Source: JANNVZ01 sp046155615 (GTDB lineage Bacteria > Bacteroidota > Bacteroidia > Flavobacteriales_D > Sanyastnellaceae). Taken from it: a DNA stretch of 27,959 bases. Positions 15,931 through 23,658 of this stretch are shown here, in pieces. The notes under the pieces are model-generated. The model did not search any database and had not been told where the DNA came from. It was given only the letters and a program-made list of their open reading frames with translations. The stretch is from the NCBI GenBank assembly GCA_046155615.1, contig JBJXFP010000127.1, forward strand, positions 1 to 27,959, read 5' to 3'. Numbering within the stretch: position 1 is the first letter of the stretch; every line of letters starts with the position of its first letter. Position numbers and translations under genes: made by a program.

Positions 15931-16605
15931 TATCACAAACAGAAACAGTGCTATGGCCACCAGTATCACATATGCACTGCCGAAGACAATTCCATTCTTT
16001 GCCTGATTTGCGTTGCTGTATTTGTTTGGATCAGCCGTTATCTCAGCCATGGCCACTTGCCCTTTGATGATGGCTATGATGGCAAAAACCAAAGCCGCAA
16101 GTGCTACCAGCGAAATAATAAATGGGTTGGTATTAGCGATTACAGCAAACACATTCAGAAAAAACAATTCCCACGACAAGGTAGCAAAATTTGAACTCTG
16201 CTTTGCCTTTTTGTTTACTTCACCTCGTGTATCCTCCGTTGCATTTTTTACCACTGCATCTTTCAATTCAGATTGCTCATGCTGAAATGCTTCCTCATTT
16301 CGGTCATGCTTTATAAATTGAAACAATACTCTGCTTCCCTTGCCGTCATCTTGTGAAGTAGCAGCATTCGCCTGCTTCACGATTCTGTTTATTACTACTA
16401 CTCCGGAAGTATCGGACACCACCATTGAAGCCATGTCACTCTGCCTTGCATCATCTTCATCAGTAGCTTGCACTATGCTTTTGTTCAATTCTGCTGTATG
16501 CCACTCCACATGCCAGCCATTCAGGTAATGGCGCTTTTCCACCGCGCAGCCGGAATTGATAGAAACAAACAACAACATCCATAAAACTACTTTCAATACA
16601 GACAT
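15925..16605 (-). CDS. Putative lipoprotein with two C-terminal membrane helices
   Basis: 226 residues from ATG 16605. The start is a signal peptide ending in a relaxed lipobox (INSGC), then AVEKRHYLNGWHVEWH, a tract I associate with a recurring Bacteroidota lipoprotein type. Residues about 35-150 are polar, charged and low in structure. The C-terminal third has two hydrophobic helices (FIISLVALAALVFAIIAII, about 160-178, and IVFGSAYVILVAIALFLFV near the end) separated by a polar loop, reminiscent of DUF4190-type small membrane domains. It probably sits in the inner membrane with a periplasmic linker. Function unknown. Divergent from 16666, 60 nt between starts; tail overlaps the GH3 gene. 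Confidence 0.75.
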   Translation of the reverse strand: MSVLKVVLWMLLFVSINSGCAVEKRHYLNGWHVEWHTAELNKSIVQATDEDDARQSDMASMVVSDTSGVVVINRIVKQANAATSQDDGKGSRVLFQFIKHDRNEEAFQHEQSELKDAVVKNATEDTRGEVNKKAKQSSNFATLSWELFFLNVFAVIANTNPFIISLVALAALVFAIIAIIKGQVAMAEITADPNKYSNANQAKNGIVFGSAYVILVAIALFLFVIL

Positions 16606-16665
16606 AGATTTTTTCCTGACGCGATTTTTGCGAATCTACATTTGGACATCATAATTCTTTCAAAT

Positions 16666-17454
16666 ATGAAATGGCTATTGTGTGTTGCTTCGGTTCTTCT
16701 CATATCTCAAAATTTTGTTTGGGAAAAAAACTTTGTCACCACAGCCACCGACTTCACCTTAGATGAGTTAGGGAACATCTACTTCGTGCAGTCCTCATCC
16801 ATCGAGAAACAAAATGCAGCAGGGCCTACAACTTTTCGCACTTCCGAATTGAACTACGGCAACATAGAAAATATAGATGTTACCAATCCATTGAAACCAT
16901 TCATCTACTACCGCGACCTGAACAAACTTGTGGTATTGGACAATACACTAAGCCAGCAAGGTGATGCCATTGACCTTTTTGCAAACGGCTATGGACAAGT
17001 AGAGCTTGTAGCCGGATCGCGCGGTGATGCTTATTGGCTTTGGGATGCGCGCAACAGCGAATTGATTCGCACCGATGCAGCATTTAATAAGTTGACCTCA
17101 ACAGGAAATCTATCTGTGTTGATTGGCAAAGAATTGCATCCGGTGCAATTGCTTGAACGGGGCAACTACATCTACCTCCGCGACACTTTAGTAGGCCTGC
17201 TCGTGTTTGATGTGTATGGTACTTACCGCACCACCATGGCATTGCAGCATAGTGGCGATATACAGGTAGTAAGCAACACCATCATGTGGAACGACTCCAC
17301 TACGTTGCACTTGCTGGCCGCTGACTGGATTACTGAAGAAACCATAACACTGCCTGAGAAAGCAACAGGCAGGGCCACATACTTCAGCCAGAAGCTATAT
17401 CTAAAATGCGCTGATGGAGTGCACGTGTGGCGCCATGATGAGAAAAAAAATTGA
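16666..17454 (+). CDS. Exported beta-propeller-like protein of unknown function
   Basis: 262 residues from ATG 16666. The N-terminus (MKWLLCVASVLLISQNFVW) is a short signal peptide or anchor. The body has repeated four-strand-like blocks of about 40 residues: FTLDELGNIYFVQSSSIEK, KPFIYYRDLNKLVVLDNTL, RGDAYWLWDARNSELIRTD, NYIYLRDTLVGLLVFDVYG and so on, a pattern suited to a small beta-propeller. There is no sorting domain, so a periplasmic location is likely. I chose 16666 because the upstream in-frame start is a TTG at 16642 and would precede the signal peptide with eight residues. The end is TGA 17452-17454. I do not recognise a named family. Confidence 0.75.
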   Translation: MKWLLCVASVLLISQNFVWEKNFVTTATDFTLDELGNIYFVQSSSIEKQNAAGPTTFRTSELNYGNIENIDVTNPLKPFIYYRDLNKLVVLDNTLSQQGDAIDLFANGYGQVELVAGSRGDAYWLWDARNSELIRTDAAFNKLTSTGNLSVLIGKELHPVQLLERGNYIYLRDTLVGLLVFDVYGTYRTTMALQHSGDIQVVSNTIMWNDSTTLHLLAADWITEETITLPEKATGRATYFSQKLYLKCADGVHVWRHDEKKN

Positions 17455-17546
17455 ATTGAATTCTTTCTGTTTTTTCGTTCTGATGAACTATTTCTTCCTA
17501 TATCTCAATCTACTATTTACACATTCTAATCAAATAAAATAATCCA

Positions 17547-17621
17547 ATGAAAAAGTTTGCATTTGTGATTGCACTACTGACCTTATCGTTGGCAGCACAG
17601 GCTTTCATTATCAAAAAATAA
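17547..17621 (+). CDS. Micro-ORF encoding little more than a signal peptide (24 aa)
   Basis: ATG 17547 to TAA 17619-17621 encodes 24 residues: MKKFAFVIALLTLSLAAQAF followed by IIKK. This is a textbook signal peptide, with a Lys-Lys start, an 11-residue hydrophobic core and an AQA cleavage site, and almost nothing after it. A six-A run (17613-17618) precedes the stop. In the -1 frame after that run, the sequence reads on as IKLTYGISVTFEIV and stops at TAG 17660-17662, giving a 38-residue product with a beta-strand-like tail. It may therefore be a 24-aa peptide, a frameshifted or degraded remnant of an exported protein, or a basecalling indel in the A-run. It is followed directly by a strong terminator. 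Confidence 0.45.
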   Translation: MKKFAFVIALLTLSLAAQAFIIKK

Positions 17622-17684
17622 AACTCACCTACGGCATCAGCGTTACGTTTGAAATTGTATAGTCAACGCCAAATTCAATCAATG

Positions 17685-17716
17685 AAAAAACCCCTGCCGG
17701 ATGGCAGGGGTTTTTT
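17685..17716. terminator. Bidirectional intrinsic terminator between the micro-ORF and dnaA
   Basis: AAAAAACCCCTGCC, loop GGAT, GGCAGGGGTTTTTT: a perfect 14-bp stem, eight pairs of it G/C-rich, with an A-tract on one side and a T-tract on the other. It therefore serves plus-strand transcripts ending after 17621 and the minus-strand dnaA transcript ending at 17743. Confidence 0.92.
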
Positions 17717-17742
17717 CTATCATGTAGAAAGGTCAATTATGG

Positions 17743-19173
17743 TTAAGCAATTGACAATTTCTTTTCCAAATCATCCAGATATTTTCTGAAGTGCTTGTCA
17801 GTCTCCTGCAAGTTGTTCACTGTTCGGCATGCATGTAATACTGTAGCGTGGTCTTTGCCACCGCAGTGTGCCCCAATGCTGGCAAGGCTGCTCTTAGTCA
17901 TCTTCTTAGCGAAGTACATGGCTATTTGTCGCGCCTGTACTATTTCACGCTTGCGTGTTTTGCTCTTCAGTAGTTCTATTGGCAAGTCGAAATAATCACA
18001 AACTACTTTTTGTATATAGTCAATACTTACCTCACGCGCTGTGTTCTTCACAAATTTGTCTATCATCTGGCGGGCAAGGTCAATGGTGATTGCCTTCTTG
18101 TTGAGTGATGATTGAGCAATGAGTGAAATCAGAGCACCTTCCAACTCGCGCACGTTGGTAGTTATGGAATAACCAAGGTACTCTACTACATCATCAGGCA
18201 GTTCTATGCCATCAGCATACATTTTCTTTTTCAAAATAGCTATGCGCGTTTCAAGCGATGGCACTTGCAGGTCCGCACTCAGGCCCCACTTGAAGCGGCT
18301 CAGCAAGCGTTGTTCCACGCCTTGCATCTCCACAGGTGCTTTATCACTGGTTATGATGATCTGTTTGCCTGTCTGATGCAGATGATTGAATACGTGGAAG
18401 AAAACATCTTGTGTTTTTTCCTTACCACTGAAGAACTGTACATCATCAATGATGAGTACATCCATCATCTGATAAAAATGTGAGAAGTCATTCACGCTGT
18501 TGTTCTTCACTGCATCAATAAATTGATGTGTGAATTTTTCGCTACTGACATAAAGAACAGTTTTGTCCGGAAACTTATTCTTTATCTCAATACCAATAGC
18601 ATGAGCGAGGTGTGACTTGCCAAGACCTACTCCTCCATATATAAGTAGTGGATTGAAAGCAGTTCCACCCGGTTTGTTAGCCACTGCATAGCCAGCACTA
18701 CGCGCCAAGCGATTGCAGTCACCTTCTATGAAATTATCAAACGAGTAGTTTGGGTTCAGATTGGAATCTACGTTTATCTTCCTCAGGCCAGGTATGATGA
18801 ATGGATTCTTGATGGGTGATTCCACCAAGTCCAAAGGCATGGCAACGGCTGCATTTTTTATTGCCTTGCGATTTGTTGTCGGAACTTTTATGGTATATGG
18901 ATTCTGATTGTTCAGGTTGTTCTCCATGATAATAGAGTACTCCAGCCTGCCCTCAGCACCAAGCTCCTTGCGAATAATTTTTTTAAGAAGGGATACGTAA
19001 TGTTCTTCCAACCACTCGTAGAAAAATTGAGAAGGTACCTGTATCGTCAGCACATCGTCTTCCAACTTTACAGGCTTGATAGGCTCAAACCAGGTAGTAA
19101 ATCCTTGGGGGCTCACATTGTCTTTTATTACTTCCAGACAATTCTTCCAAACCTGGTTGTGGTCTTTCTTCAT
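17743..19173 (-). CDS. dnaA: Chromosomal replication initiator protein DnaA
   Basis: 476 residues. DnaA binds origin DnaA boxes, oligomerises with ATP and opens the origin. All four domains are present: domain I (WKNCLEVIKDNVSPQGFTTWF, 9-29), a short linker (about 85-140), domain III AAA+ with Walker A GGVGLGKS (180-187; Ser where Thr is commoner) and Walker B IIDD (241-244), and domain IV with the DNA-binding signature GGKDHATVLHACRTV. The start MKKDHNQVW at 19173 precedes domain I directly. It is flanked by a bidirectional terminator downstream and a 379-nt AT-rich region upstream in which I see no clear DnaA box. Recombination or replication genes such as dnaN and recF are not adjacent, so this is a rearranged dnaA neighbourhood as is common in Bacteroidota. 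Confidence 0.97.
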   Translation of the reverse strand: MKKDHNQVWKNCLEVIKDNVSPQGFTTWFEPIKPVKLEDDVLTIQVPSQFFYEWLEEHYVSLLKKIIRKELGAEGRLEYSIIMENNLNNQNPYTIKVPTTNRKAIKNAAVAMPLDLVESPIKNPFIIPGLRKINVDSNLNPNYSFDNFIEGDCNRLARSAGYAVANKPGGTAFNPLLIYGGVGLGKSHLAHAIGIEIKNKFPDKTVLYVSSEKFTHQFIDAVKNNSVNDFSHFYQMMDVLIIDDVQFFSGKEKTQDVFFHVFNHLHQTGKQIIITSDKAPVEMQGVEQRLLSRFKWGLSADLQVPSLETRIAILKKKMYADGIELPDDVVEYLGYSITTNVRELEGALISLIAQSSLNKKAITIDLARQMIDKFVKNTAREVSIDYIQKVVCDYFDLPIELLKSKTRKREIVQARQIAMYFAKKMTKSSLASIGAHCGGKDHATVLHACRTVNNLQETDKHFRKYLDDLEKKLSIA

Positions 19174-19552
19174 TAGGTCAAAGTGGTTTTAGAATTGGTT
19201 AATTAAAATTTGTATAGGTGTGGGGTTAGTTGAAAAAAAATCATGCTACAGATTTTTTTTGAAAACGTGAGGGCAAATGAATAAGACTTTCAGTGAAAAA
19301 AAAAAGTTAGTTGCTATTGCACCAACAAAATTTTTGACAGTTGATTTTTTTTTTCGAAACCCTTGTAATATGTCTTATTCTGACAGTTTGAAAACTCTTA
19401 CTTGAACAAGCATTGAGTAATATTCTCAAACTCACGTGCTTACCATAGAAATTTCAATTTCTCCAAATGCCTTGATTGTAGCGCCTTTCAGCCAATTCAA
19501 TCATTTTCGTCAAATAATAAAAATATTTATTTCTATTCTGCATTTTGCACAC
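19174..19552. other. AT-rich intergenic region upstream of dnaA, no gene seen
   Basis: 379 nt between the divergent dnaA and thioesterase starts. It holds several homopolymer tracts (runs of A at about 19235, 19297-19306; T at about 19253 and 19345-19354) and a 9-bp inverted repeat GAATAAGAC (19279-19287) / GTCTTATTC (19372-19380). Two similar GACAGTT tracts lie near 19335 and 19382. No TTATCCACA-type DnaA box was found by eye on either strand, so I do not call it oriC. It must hold the dnaA and thioesterase promoters, but I cannot place them confidently. Confidence 0.6.
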
Positions 19553-19954
19553 ATGTTCAAAAACACTATATACTGCCGTGTGCGTTACGCTGAAACTGAC
19601 CGCATGGGTTACGCTTACTACGGCAATTATGCAACGTATTTCGAAGTAGCACGCGTAGAGGCATTGCGCACATTGGGCATCACCTACAAGTCATTGGAAG
19701 ATGAGGGTGTGCTGCTGCCTGTGGTTGAATACAACGTCCGATTTCTGTTGCCGGCATACTATGATGATGAATTGACCATTGAAACGGTTATTTCCGAAAT
19801 GCCCTCAGCAAGAATCCGATTCGAGTATGAAACCAAACGTGGTGATACTGTGCTGAACAAAGCCTGGACAATTCTTGTGTTTGTGGACAAACAATCCGGA
19901 CGCCCCATTCGTTGCCCGCATGATGTGGCTGATGCTCTCAAAAAATATTTTTAG
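19553..19954 (+). CDS. Acyl-CoA thioesterase, YbgC/FadM-type hotdog fold
   Basis: 133 residues from ATG 19553. The N-terminal block VRYAETDRMGYAYYGNYATYFEVARVEAL has the 4-hydroxybenzoyl-CoA-thioesterase-like pattern: catalytic Asp of TDRMG, then Y..YFE..R. The rest is a single hotdog domain (LLPAYYDDELTIETVISEM, RIRFEYETKR, KAWTILVFVDKQSGRPIRCP). Such enzymes hydrolyse acyl-CoA thioesters in the cytoplasm. YbgC proper is linked to the Tol-Pal genes, which are not seen here, so substrate and pathway are open. The frame runs back to 19436, but the first 39 residues are unlike the family and ATG 19553 gives the usual length of about 130-135. A terminator follows 20 nt after the stop. Confidence 0.87.
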   Translation: MFKNTIYCRVRYAETDRMGYAYYGNYATYFEVARVEALRTLGITYKSLEDEGVLLPVVEYNVRFLLPAYYDDELTIETVISEMPSARIRFEYETKRGDTVLNKAWTILVFVDKQSGRPIRCPHDVADALKKYF

Positions 19955-19974
19955 AAATAGACTGCGTATAACAT

Positions 19975-20006
19975 AAAAAAAGAGGTGTGACATGCACACC
20001 TCTTTT
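19975..20006. terminator. Bidirectional intrinsic terminator between thioesterase and DEAD-box helicase
   Basis: AAAAGAGGTGTG (19978-19989), loop ACATG, CACACCTCTTTT (19995-20006): a perfect 12-bp stem with extra A's before it, so it works for plus-strand transcripts and for the minus-strand helicase gene that ends at 20014. Confidence 0.9.
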
Positions 20007-20013
20007 CAATTTG

Positions 20014-21594
20014 CTATCGCACAAATCGCTTGAGTTTCCATTTGTCAAGCCACGACTTTTTTGCATCGCTGCTCTCAGTAGGCGTTTTAGACGGATTCGT
20101 TGCAGGCTTGGGAGCACTGCTACCTGAACCATTAGCTGGTTTTCGGTTATTGTTGTTACTTCTCGGTTTGTATCGCTTCTTTGGATATGAAGTCCCGCCT
20201 TTGCCAGCACTATCATTGTTACTACCTGAGGTGCTATTGACATTGGCACTTCGCTCCTCATTCCTCTTTTCACCATTTCGCTGATGTGCAGGTGCCGCAT
20301 TTCTTCTTTCTCCATTGTTGCTTCCATGCCTTCTGTCATCATTTCGCTTTGGTGAATCCGAACCGCGTCTCTGGTTGTTGCCACCTCTGCTGCCTTTGTT
20401 GCCAAATTCATCCTTCGGCCTGTCGAACATCTTATCTGCCGGAATCGAAGACGAATATTCTCTGTTAGACAACACTGGTATTTGTTGGCTTATCAATTTT
20501 TGAATGTCTTTCAGGTAAGCGCGCTCTTCACTCTCGCAAAAAGAAATGGCTGTGCCTGATGCTCCCGCACGACCTGTGCGGCCTATACGGTGCACATAAG
20601 TCTCTGGTACGTTAGGTAATTCATAGTTGATAACGTGTGTAAGATCGTCCACATCAATACCTCGTGCTGCAATGTCAGTTGCCACAAGAACACGTGTGGT
20701 TTTGTCTTTGAAATTTTTCAAAGCAAGTTGTCTTGCACTTTGTGATTTGTTGCCATGTATTGCTTCCGCTTTTATACCGCGTGTCAGCAAGTCTTTCACC
20801 ACTTTGTTCGCGCCATGTTTAGTTCTTGTAAAAACCAATGCGCGCTCTATCGACCTATCGCTCATGATGTGTGCAAGCAAGTCCTTCTTATCGCCTTTTT
20901 CCACATAGTAAAGCGACTGATTGACTGTTTGCGCAGTGGTGGCCTGTGGTGTCACTTCCACCTTCACCGGACTGGTAAGTATGGATGAGGACAACTTCAC
21001 AATCTCAGGTGGCATAGTGGCACTGAAAAAAAGTGTTTGACGCTTTACCGGCAGATGCGAAATAATTTTCTTCACATCGTGGATGAAACCCATGTCCAAC
21101 ATGCGGTCAGCTTCGTCCAGCACAAATACTTCAAGTGTTTTCAGATTTACAAAGCCTTGATCCATCAAATCAAGCAAGCGACCCGGTGTGGCTATCAATA
21201 TGTCCACTCCTTTGCGCAACGCTACGGTTTGCGGGTGCTGTCCAACTCCACCAAATATGACCGTGTTGTGCAAACCAGCAAATTTTCCATAAGCAGAAAA
21301 ACTATCGGCAATTTGTATGGCCAATTCCCGGGTTGGTGTCAATATCAAAACTTTGATGTCGCGCTTGCCTTGCACGTTTTGTTTTTTGTTGTAAAGATTT
21401 TGAATGATGGGAATTGCGAAAGCCGCTGTTTTTCCGGTGCCTGTTTGTGCGCAGCCTATAAGGTCGCGGTTTTCAAGCACTACAGGTATAGCCTGTGCTT
21501 GTATCGGTGTAGGTTTCTCGTAACCTTCATTGTTGAGGGCTTTCAAGATGGGTTCTACAAGACCCAAAGATTCGAATGTCATTTTTTTTAACAT
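20014..21594 (-). CDS. DEAD-box ATP-dependent RNA helicase, RhlE-like
   Basis: 526 residues from ATG 21594 (a second ATG at 21582 would drop four residues). The helicase core contains the Q motif (GYEKPTPIQ, 24-32), motif I AQTGTGKT (49-56), PTRELA, TPGRLLD, motif II DEAD (VLDEADRMLDMGF), motif III SAT, ARGIDVDDL and motif VI HRIGRTGRAG. From about residue 390 a low-complexity tail rich in Asn, Arg, Gly, Lys and Ser follows, ending in SWLDKWKLKRFVR; such basic tails tether DEAD-box proteins to RNA. Likely roles are ribosome assembly, RNA turnover and cold adaptation. It is monocistronic between a terminator and a 422-nt upstream region, which could hold a long regulated leader. Overlapping ORFs in the repetitive tail are shadows. 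Confidence 0.93.
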   Translation of the reverse strand: MLKKMTFESLGLVEPILKALNNEGYEKPTPIQAQAIPVVLENRDLIGCAQTGTGKTAAFAIPIIQNLYNKKQNVQGKRDIKVLILTPTRELAIQIADSFSAYGKFAGLHNTVIFGGVGQHPQTVALRKGVDILIATPGRLLDLMDQGFVNLKTLEVFVLDEADRMLDMGFIHDVKKIISHLPVKRQTLFFSATMPPEIVKLSSSILTSPVKVEVTPQATTAQTVNQSLYYVEKGDKKDLLAHIMSDRSIERALVFTRTKHGANKVVKDLLTRGIKAEAIHGNKSQSARQLALKNFKDKTTRVLVATDIAARGIDVDDLTHVINYELPNVPETYVHRIGRTGRAGASGTAISFCESEERAYLKDIQKLISQQIPVLSNREYSSSIPADKMFDRPKDEFGNKGSRGGNNQRRGSDSPKRNDDRRHGSNNGERRNAAPAHQRNGEKRNEERSANVNSTSGSNNDSAGKGGTSYPKKRYKPRSNNNNRKPANGSGSSAPKPATNPSKTPTESSDAKKSWLDKWKLKRFVR

Positions 21595-22016
21595 GTTTGT
21601 TTATGTTCTAAAGCACAGCATACATATGCATGCGTTGCAGTAGAATTTGTTGTAAATAAATTTTCTTGCTGAAAATGTGCAACTCGGATTTTCAAGAGGG
21701 GCTTGTTTGGCCTCTGATGTTTTCAGCATCCTGTTGACTCGAACTATTCAGGTTTCGGAAATGAGCTTTTGGAGAAGTGCTCAACCTGAGATGTAAAAGA
21801 CAAATGCGGGGCTAATGTACGGCATTGTCCTCGCAAAGGTTCTATTGTCATATAAAAGTGCCGTCTGTCGCTCTGCTTAGCTAAGAGATGAATCAATGCG
21901 CAGGTGTTGCAATTTTTTTTTAGTCCTGTTTGAACGCATTCCTCTCTCACAAGTAACAACCCTCCGAATCGCTTGCCGCAAGCAGGCATCATCATCAACC
22001 AAAAAAATAAATCAAT
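21595..22016. other. 422-nt intergenic region with nested inverted repeats, no gene supported
   Basis: This lies between the divergent helicase and SIMPL-like genes. The clearest structure is an 8-bp inverted repeat GCTGAAAA (21668-21675) / TTTTCAGC (21720-21727) enclosing a second, AGAGG (21695-21699) / CCTCT (21711-21715). On the helicase strand this would fold as a two-stem element about 75 nt upstream of its start. A near-palindrome GCATACATATGCATGC sits at 21618-21633. An 84-codon minus-strand ORF at 21744-21998 has no recognisable protein features and I do not accept it. Confidence 0.5.
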
Positions 22017-23132
22017 ATGAAAAAGTATTTATCCTTTCTATTCATTGCAGCTTGTCTGCTCATCTCAGTGGCTTCATTTTCTCAAGCCGCTGGCAATTTT
22101 ATTTACAACAATCCGTATTCGATGAATACAGATCGCATCACCATTCCAGCCAACATACCCAATGCCAACATAGTGAACCTGAAGGCAGAGGTGATGATGA
22201 ACGTACGCGCCACCAGCTATACAGCCATTTTCGCTGCTGTGCAAATAGGCGTGGATGTATTTCAGGTGGACAGCCTCATGCAGCAACGCCTTGATCAGGT
22301 TCGATATGCATTGGGCATGATGGGCGTACCGGAAGATGCTATTCACGTGGATGCTGTATCAATGGTACCTACCTATTCATATAAAGTAGAAGAGAAAAAA
22401 TTCAGCAAGCGCATGACGGAAATTCCTACCGGATTTGAAATGAAAAAGAACATTCACATTCTTTTCAAAGAACACGCAATTCTGGATCGTATCATTTCCG
22501 AAATGGCTTTTGTGGACATCTACGAATTGGTGAAAGTGGAATATAACCTGGATGGCATGGACACATACTTCAACGAATTGCGAGATGCGGCCATGAAATC
22601 AATAGCCTCGAAAGAGCTAACCTACAATACGCTGAAGTTTCATTTAACGGCCAATGCCATGAGTGATGGTTTCACTTGTACCTATCCAATGGAACGCTAC
22701 AAACAGTACACAGCCTACTATAGTGGAGCATCACCTGTTGCAGTGAAATATGAAAGAGAATTTCGCGACATGAACAACATTTATGTTAGTGGCAGAGGCA
22801 ATACCGTGAAGGTGGACGGTTCGCTGACTGCTGATGCGCGCGACCAACACTTCACAATTCAAACTGCTGAGAAGAATAAAACTATCTACTACGACCGTTT
22901 ACCATATAATCAGTTTGATAAAGTGCTGAATGCTGATATGGAAGAACCTTGTATTCAATTCTTCTACACGTTGCAACTTTCCTATACTGTAATGACTCAA
23001 GAGCAATGGGATAAGATGAAAGAGAATGAAGAGCTGATGAAGAAGCAACAACACGCCATGCCACATTTCGGTAAGGGACGCAAGGCGCGCAAAGCCCAAA
23101 AGCAGTGGATGGAACAACAGGGCATCTGGTGA
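22017..23132 (+). CDS. Exported SIMPL-domain-like (DUF541-like) protein
   Basis: 371 residues. A signal peptide (KKYLSFLFIAACLLISVASFSQA) is followed by a region matching the overall SIMPL/DUF541 pattern: VNLKAEVMMNVRATSYTAIFA, a helix with LDQVRYALGMMGVPEDAIHV (as in 'lGv..ddI'), SMVPTYSY, then a second strand-helix unit (KKNIHILFKEHAILDRIISE) and a helix NELRDAAMKSIASKEL. SIMPL proteins are periplasmic or outer-membrane proteins of poorly defined role. The C-terminal ~40 residues are Met/Lys/Gln-rich and basic (KGRKARKAQKQWMEQQ), unusual for a folded domain. The start is the ATG 22017 next to the signal peptide. It is monocistronic, ending in a strong terminator. The domain call is by pattern only. 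Confidence 0.7.
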   Translation: MKKYLSFLFIAACLLISVASFSQAAGNFIYNNPYSMNTDRITIPANIPNANIVNLKAEVMMNVRATSYTAIFAAVQIGVDVFQVDSLMQQRLDQVRYALGMMGVPEDAIHVDAVSMVPTYSYKVEEKKFSKRMTEIPTGFEMKKNIHILFKEHAILDRIISEMAFVDIYELVKVEYNLDGMDTYFNELRDAAMKSIASKELTYNTLKFHLTANAMSDGFTCTYPMERYKQYTAYYSGASPVAVKYEREFRDMNNIYVSGRGNTVKVDGSLTADARDQHFTIQTAEKNKTIYYDRLPYNQFDKVLNADMEEPCIQFFYTLQLSYTVMTQEQWDKMKENEELMKKQQHAMPHFGKGRKARKAQKQWMEQQGIW

Positions 23133-23162
23133 AAAGTGAAAGAATATTGTTCAACAAAAAAC

Positions 23163-23192
23163 AAAAAGGGTGGCCTAAGGCCACCCTTTTTT
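23163..23192. terminator. Bidirectional intrinsic terminator after the SIMPL-like gene
   Basis: AAAAAGGGTGGCC, loop TAA, GGCCACCCTTTTTT: a perfect 13-bp stem with A- and T-tracts. It lies 30 nt after the SIMPL-like stop and 20 nt before the 3' end of the convergent J-domain gene, so it serves both. Confidence 0.92.
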
Positions 23193-23211
23193 GCGCTTCA
23201 TCATATTTCGG

Positions 23212-23658
23212 TTATGCAGCTACCAGCTTACTCAGGCTTCTGTACAAGTAAACAGTAGAGATATGCCTTCTCAGAAATCGGGCTGAAGAGTCAGAGTTGA
23301 CCATCTTCGCATAAGTGTTGTAGGGCACGCCAAAAAATTCGTAGGTATTGCCATCAGCGAAAATTACTTTCAGAACTTGCTTCTCATAGTTGAAATCAAC
23401 GATGCCTGCTGTGGCTAAGGTTTGATTGAAGGCCTCTTTCGTTTGCTCAATGGTCTCTGGAGCAATGCTTACTAAGAAGTGGTAGGCCTCAATGATTTCC
23501 TTGCTGCGCAATTCGGCTTCCTCTTTGAGTTCAGCGCTATCAAAGAATTTGTCAGGATGGCTGTCCTTCATCGCATTGCGATAGATGGTTTTCAGTTCTG
23601 ACAAAGTAGCCTTGCTGGTCACGCCAAGAAGCTTGCGGTAGTCGTTGATTTTTTTCAT
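23212..23658 (-). CDS. J-domain/KTSC-domain fusion protein
   Basis: 148 residues from ATG 23658. Residues about 5-65 are a DnaJ J-domain: YRKLLGVTSKATLSELKTIY, the HPD motif (H34-P35-D36) and the helix RSKEIIEAYHFL. Residues about 88-148 match the KTSC domain: FNYEKQVLKVIFADGNTYEF, FGVPYNTYAKMV, then SARFLRRHI and VYLYRSL, although the name-giving KTSC tetrapeptide is not literally present. The J-domain should recruit and stimulate a DnaK; the KTSC domain is of unknown function and occurs fused to nucleases and other modules. There is no signal peptide, so it is cytoplasmic. The frame opens to 23733; I prefer the ATG directly before the J-domain. A short hairpin GCCTTT/AAAGGC (23673-23688) sits in its leader. 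Confidence 0.85.
   Translation of the reverse strand: MKKINDYRKLLGVTSKATLSELKTIYRNAMKDSHPDKFFDSAELKEEAELRSKEIIEAYHFLVSIAPETIEQTKEAFNQTLATAGIVDFNYEKQVLKVIFADGNTYEFFGVPYNTYAKMVNSDSSARFLRRHISTVYLYRSLSKLVAA

Noticed and set aside
17610..17621. Classical X-XXY-YYZ slippery heptamer at the micro-ORF A-run
   Set aside because: In the zero frame the bases read ATC AAA AAA TAA, which does not fit the heptamer rule; only a plain six-A run remains, so programmed frameshifting is no more than a possibility.
19174..19552. Replication origin next to dnaA
   Set aside because: No TTATCCACA-like boxes or 13-mer array seen by eye; AT-richness and homopolymers alone are not enough.
19938..20411. 157-codon minus-strand ORF overlapping the helicase 3' end
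   Set aside because: Alternate frame of the low-complexity helicase tail; Met/Glu/Arg repeats derive from that repetition.
21744..21998. 84-codon minus-strand ORF upstream of the helicase gene
   Set aside because: It is intergenic but shows no signal peptide, domain or protein-like pattern; I treat the stretch as non-coding.
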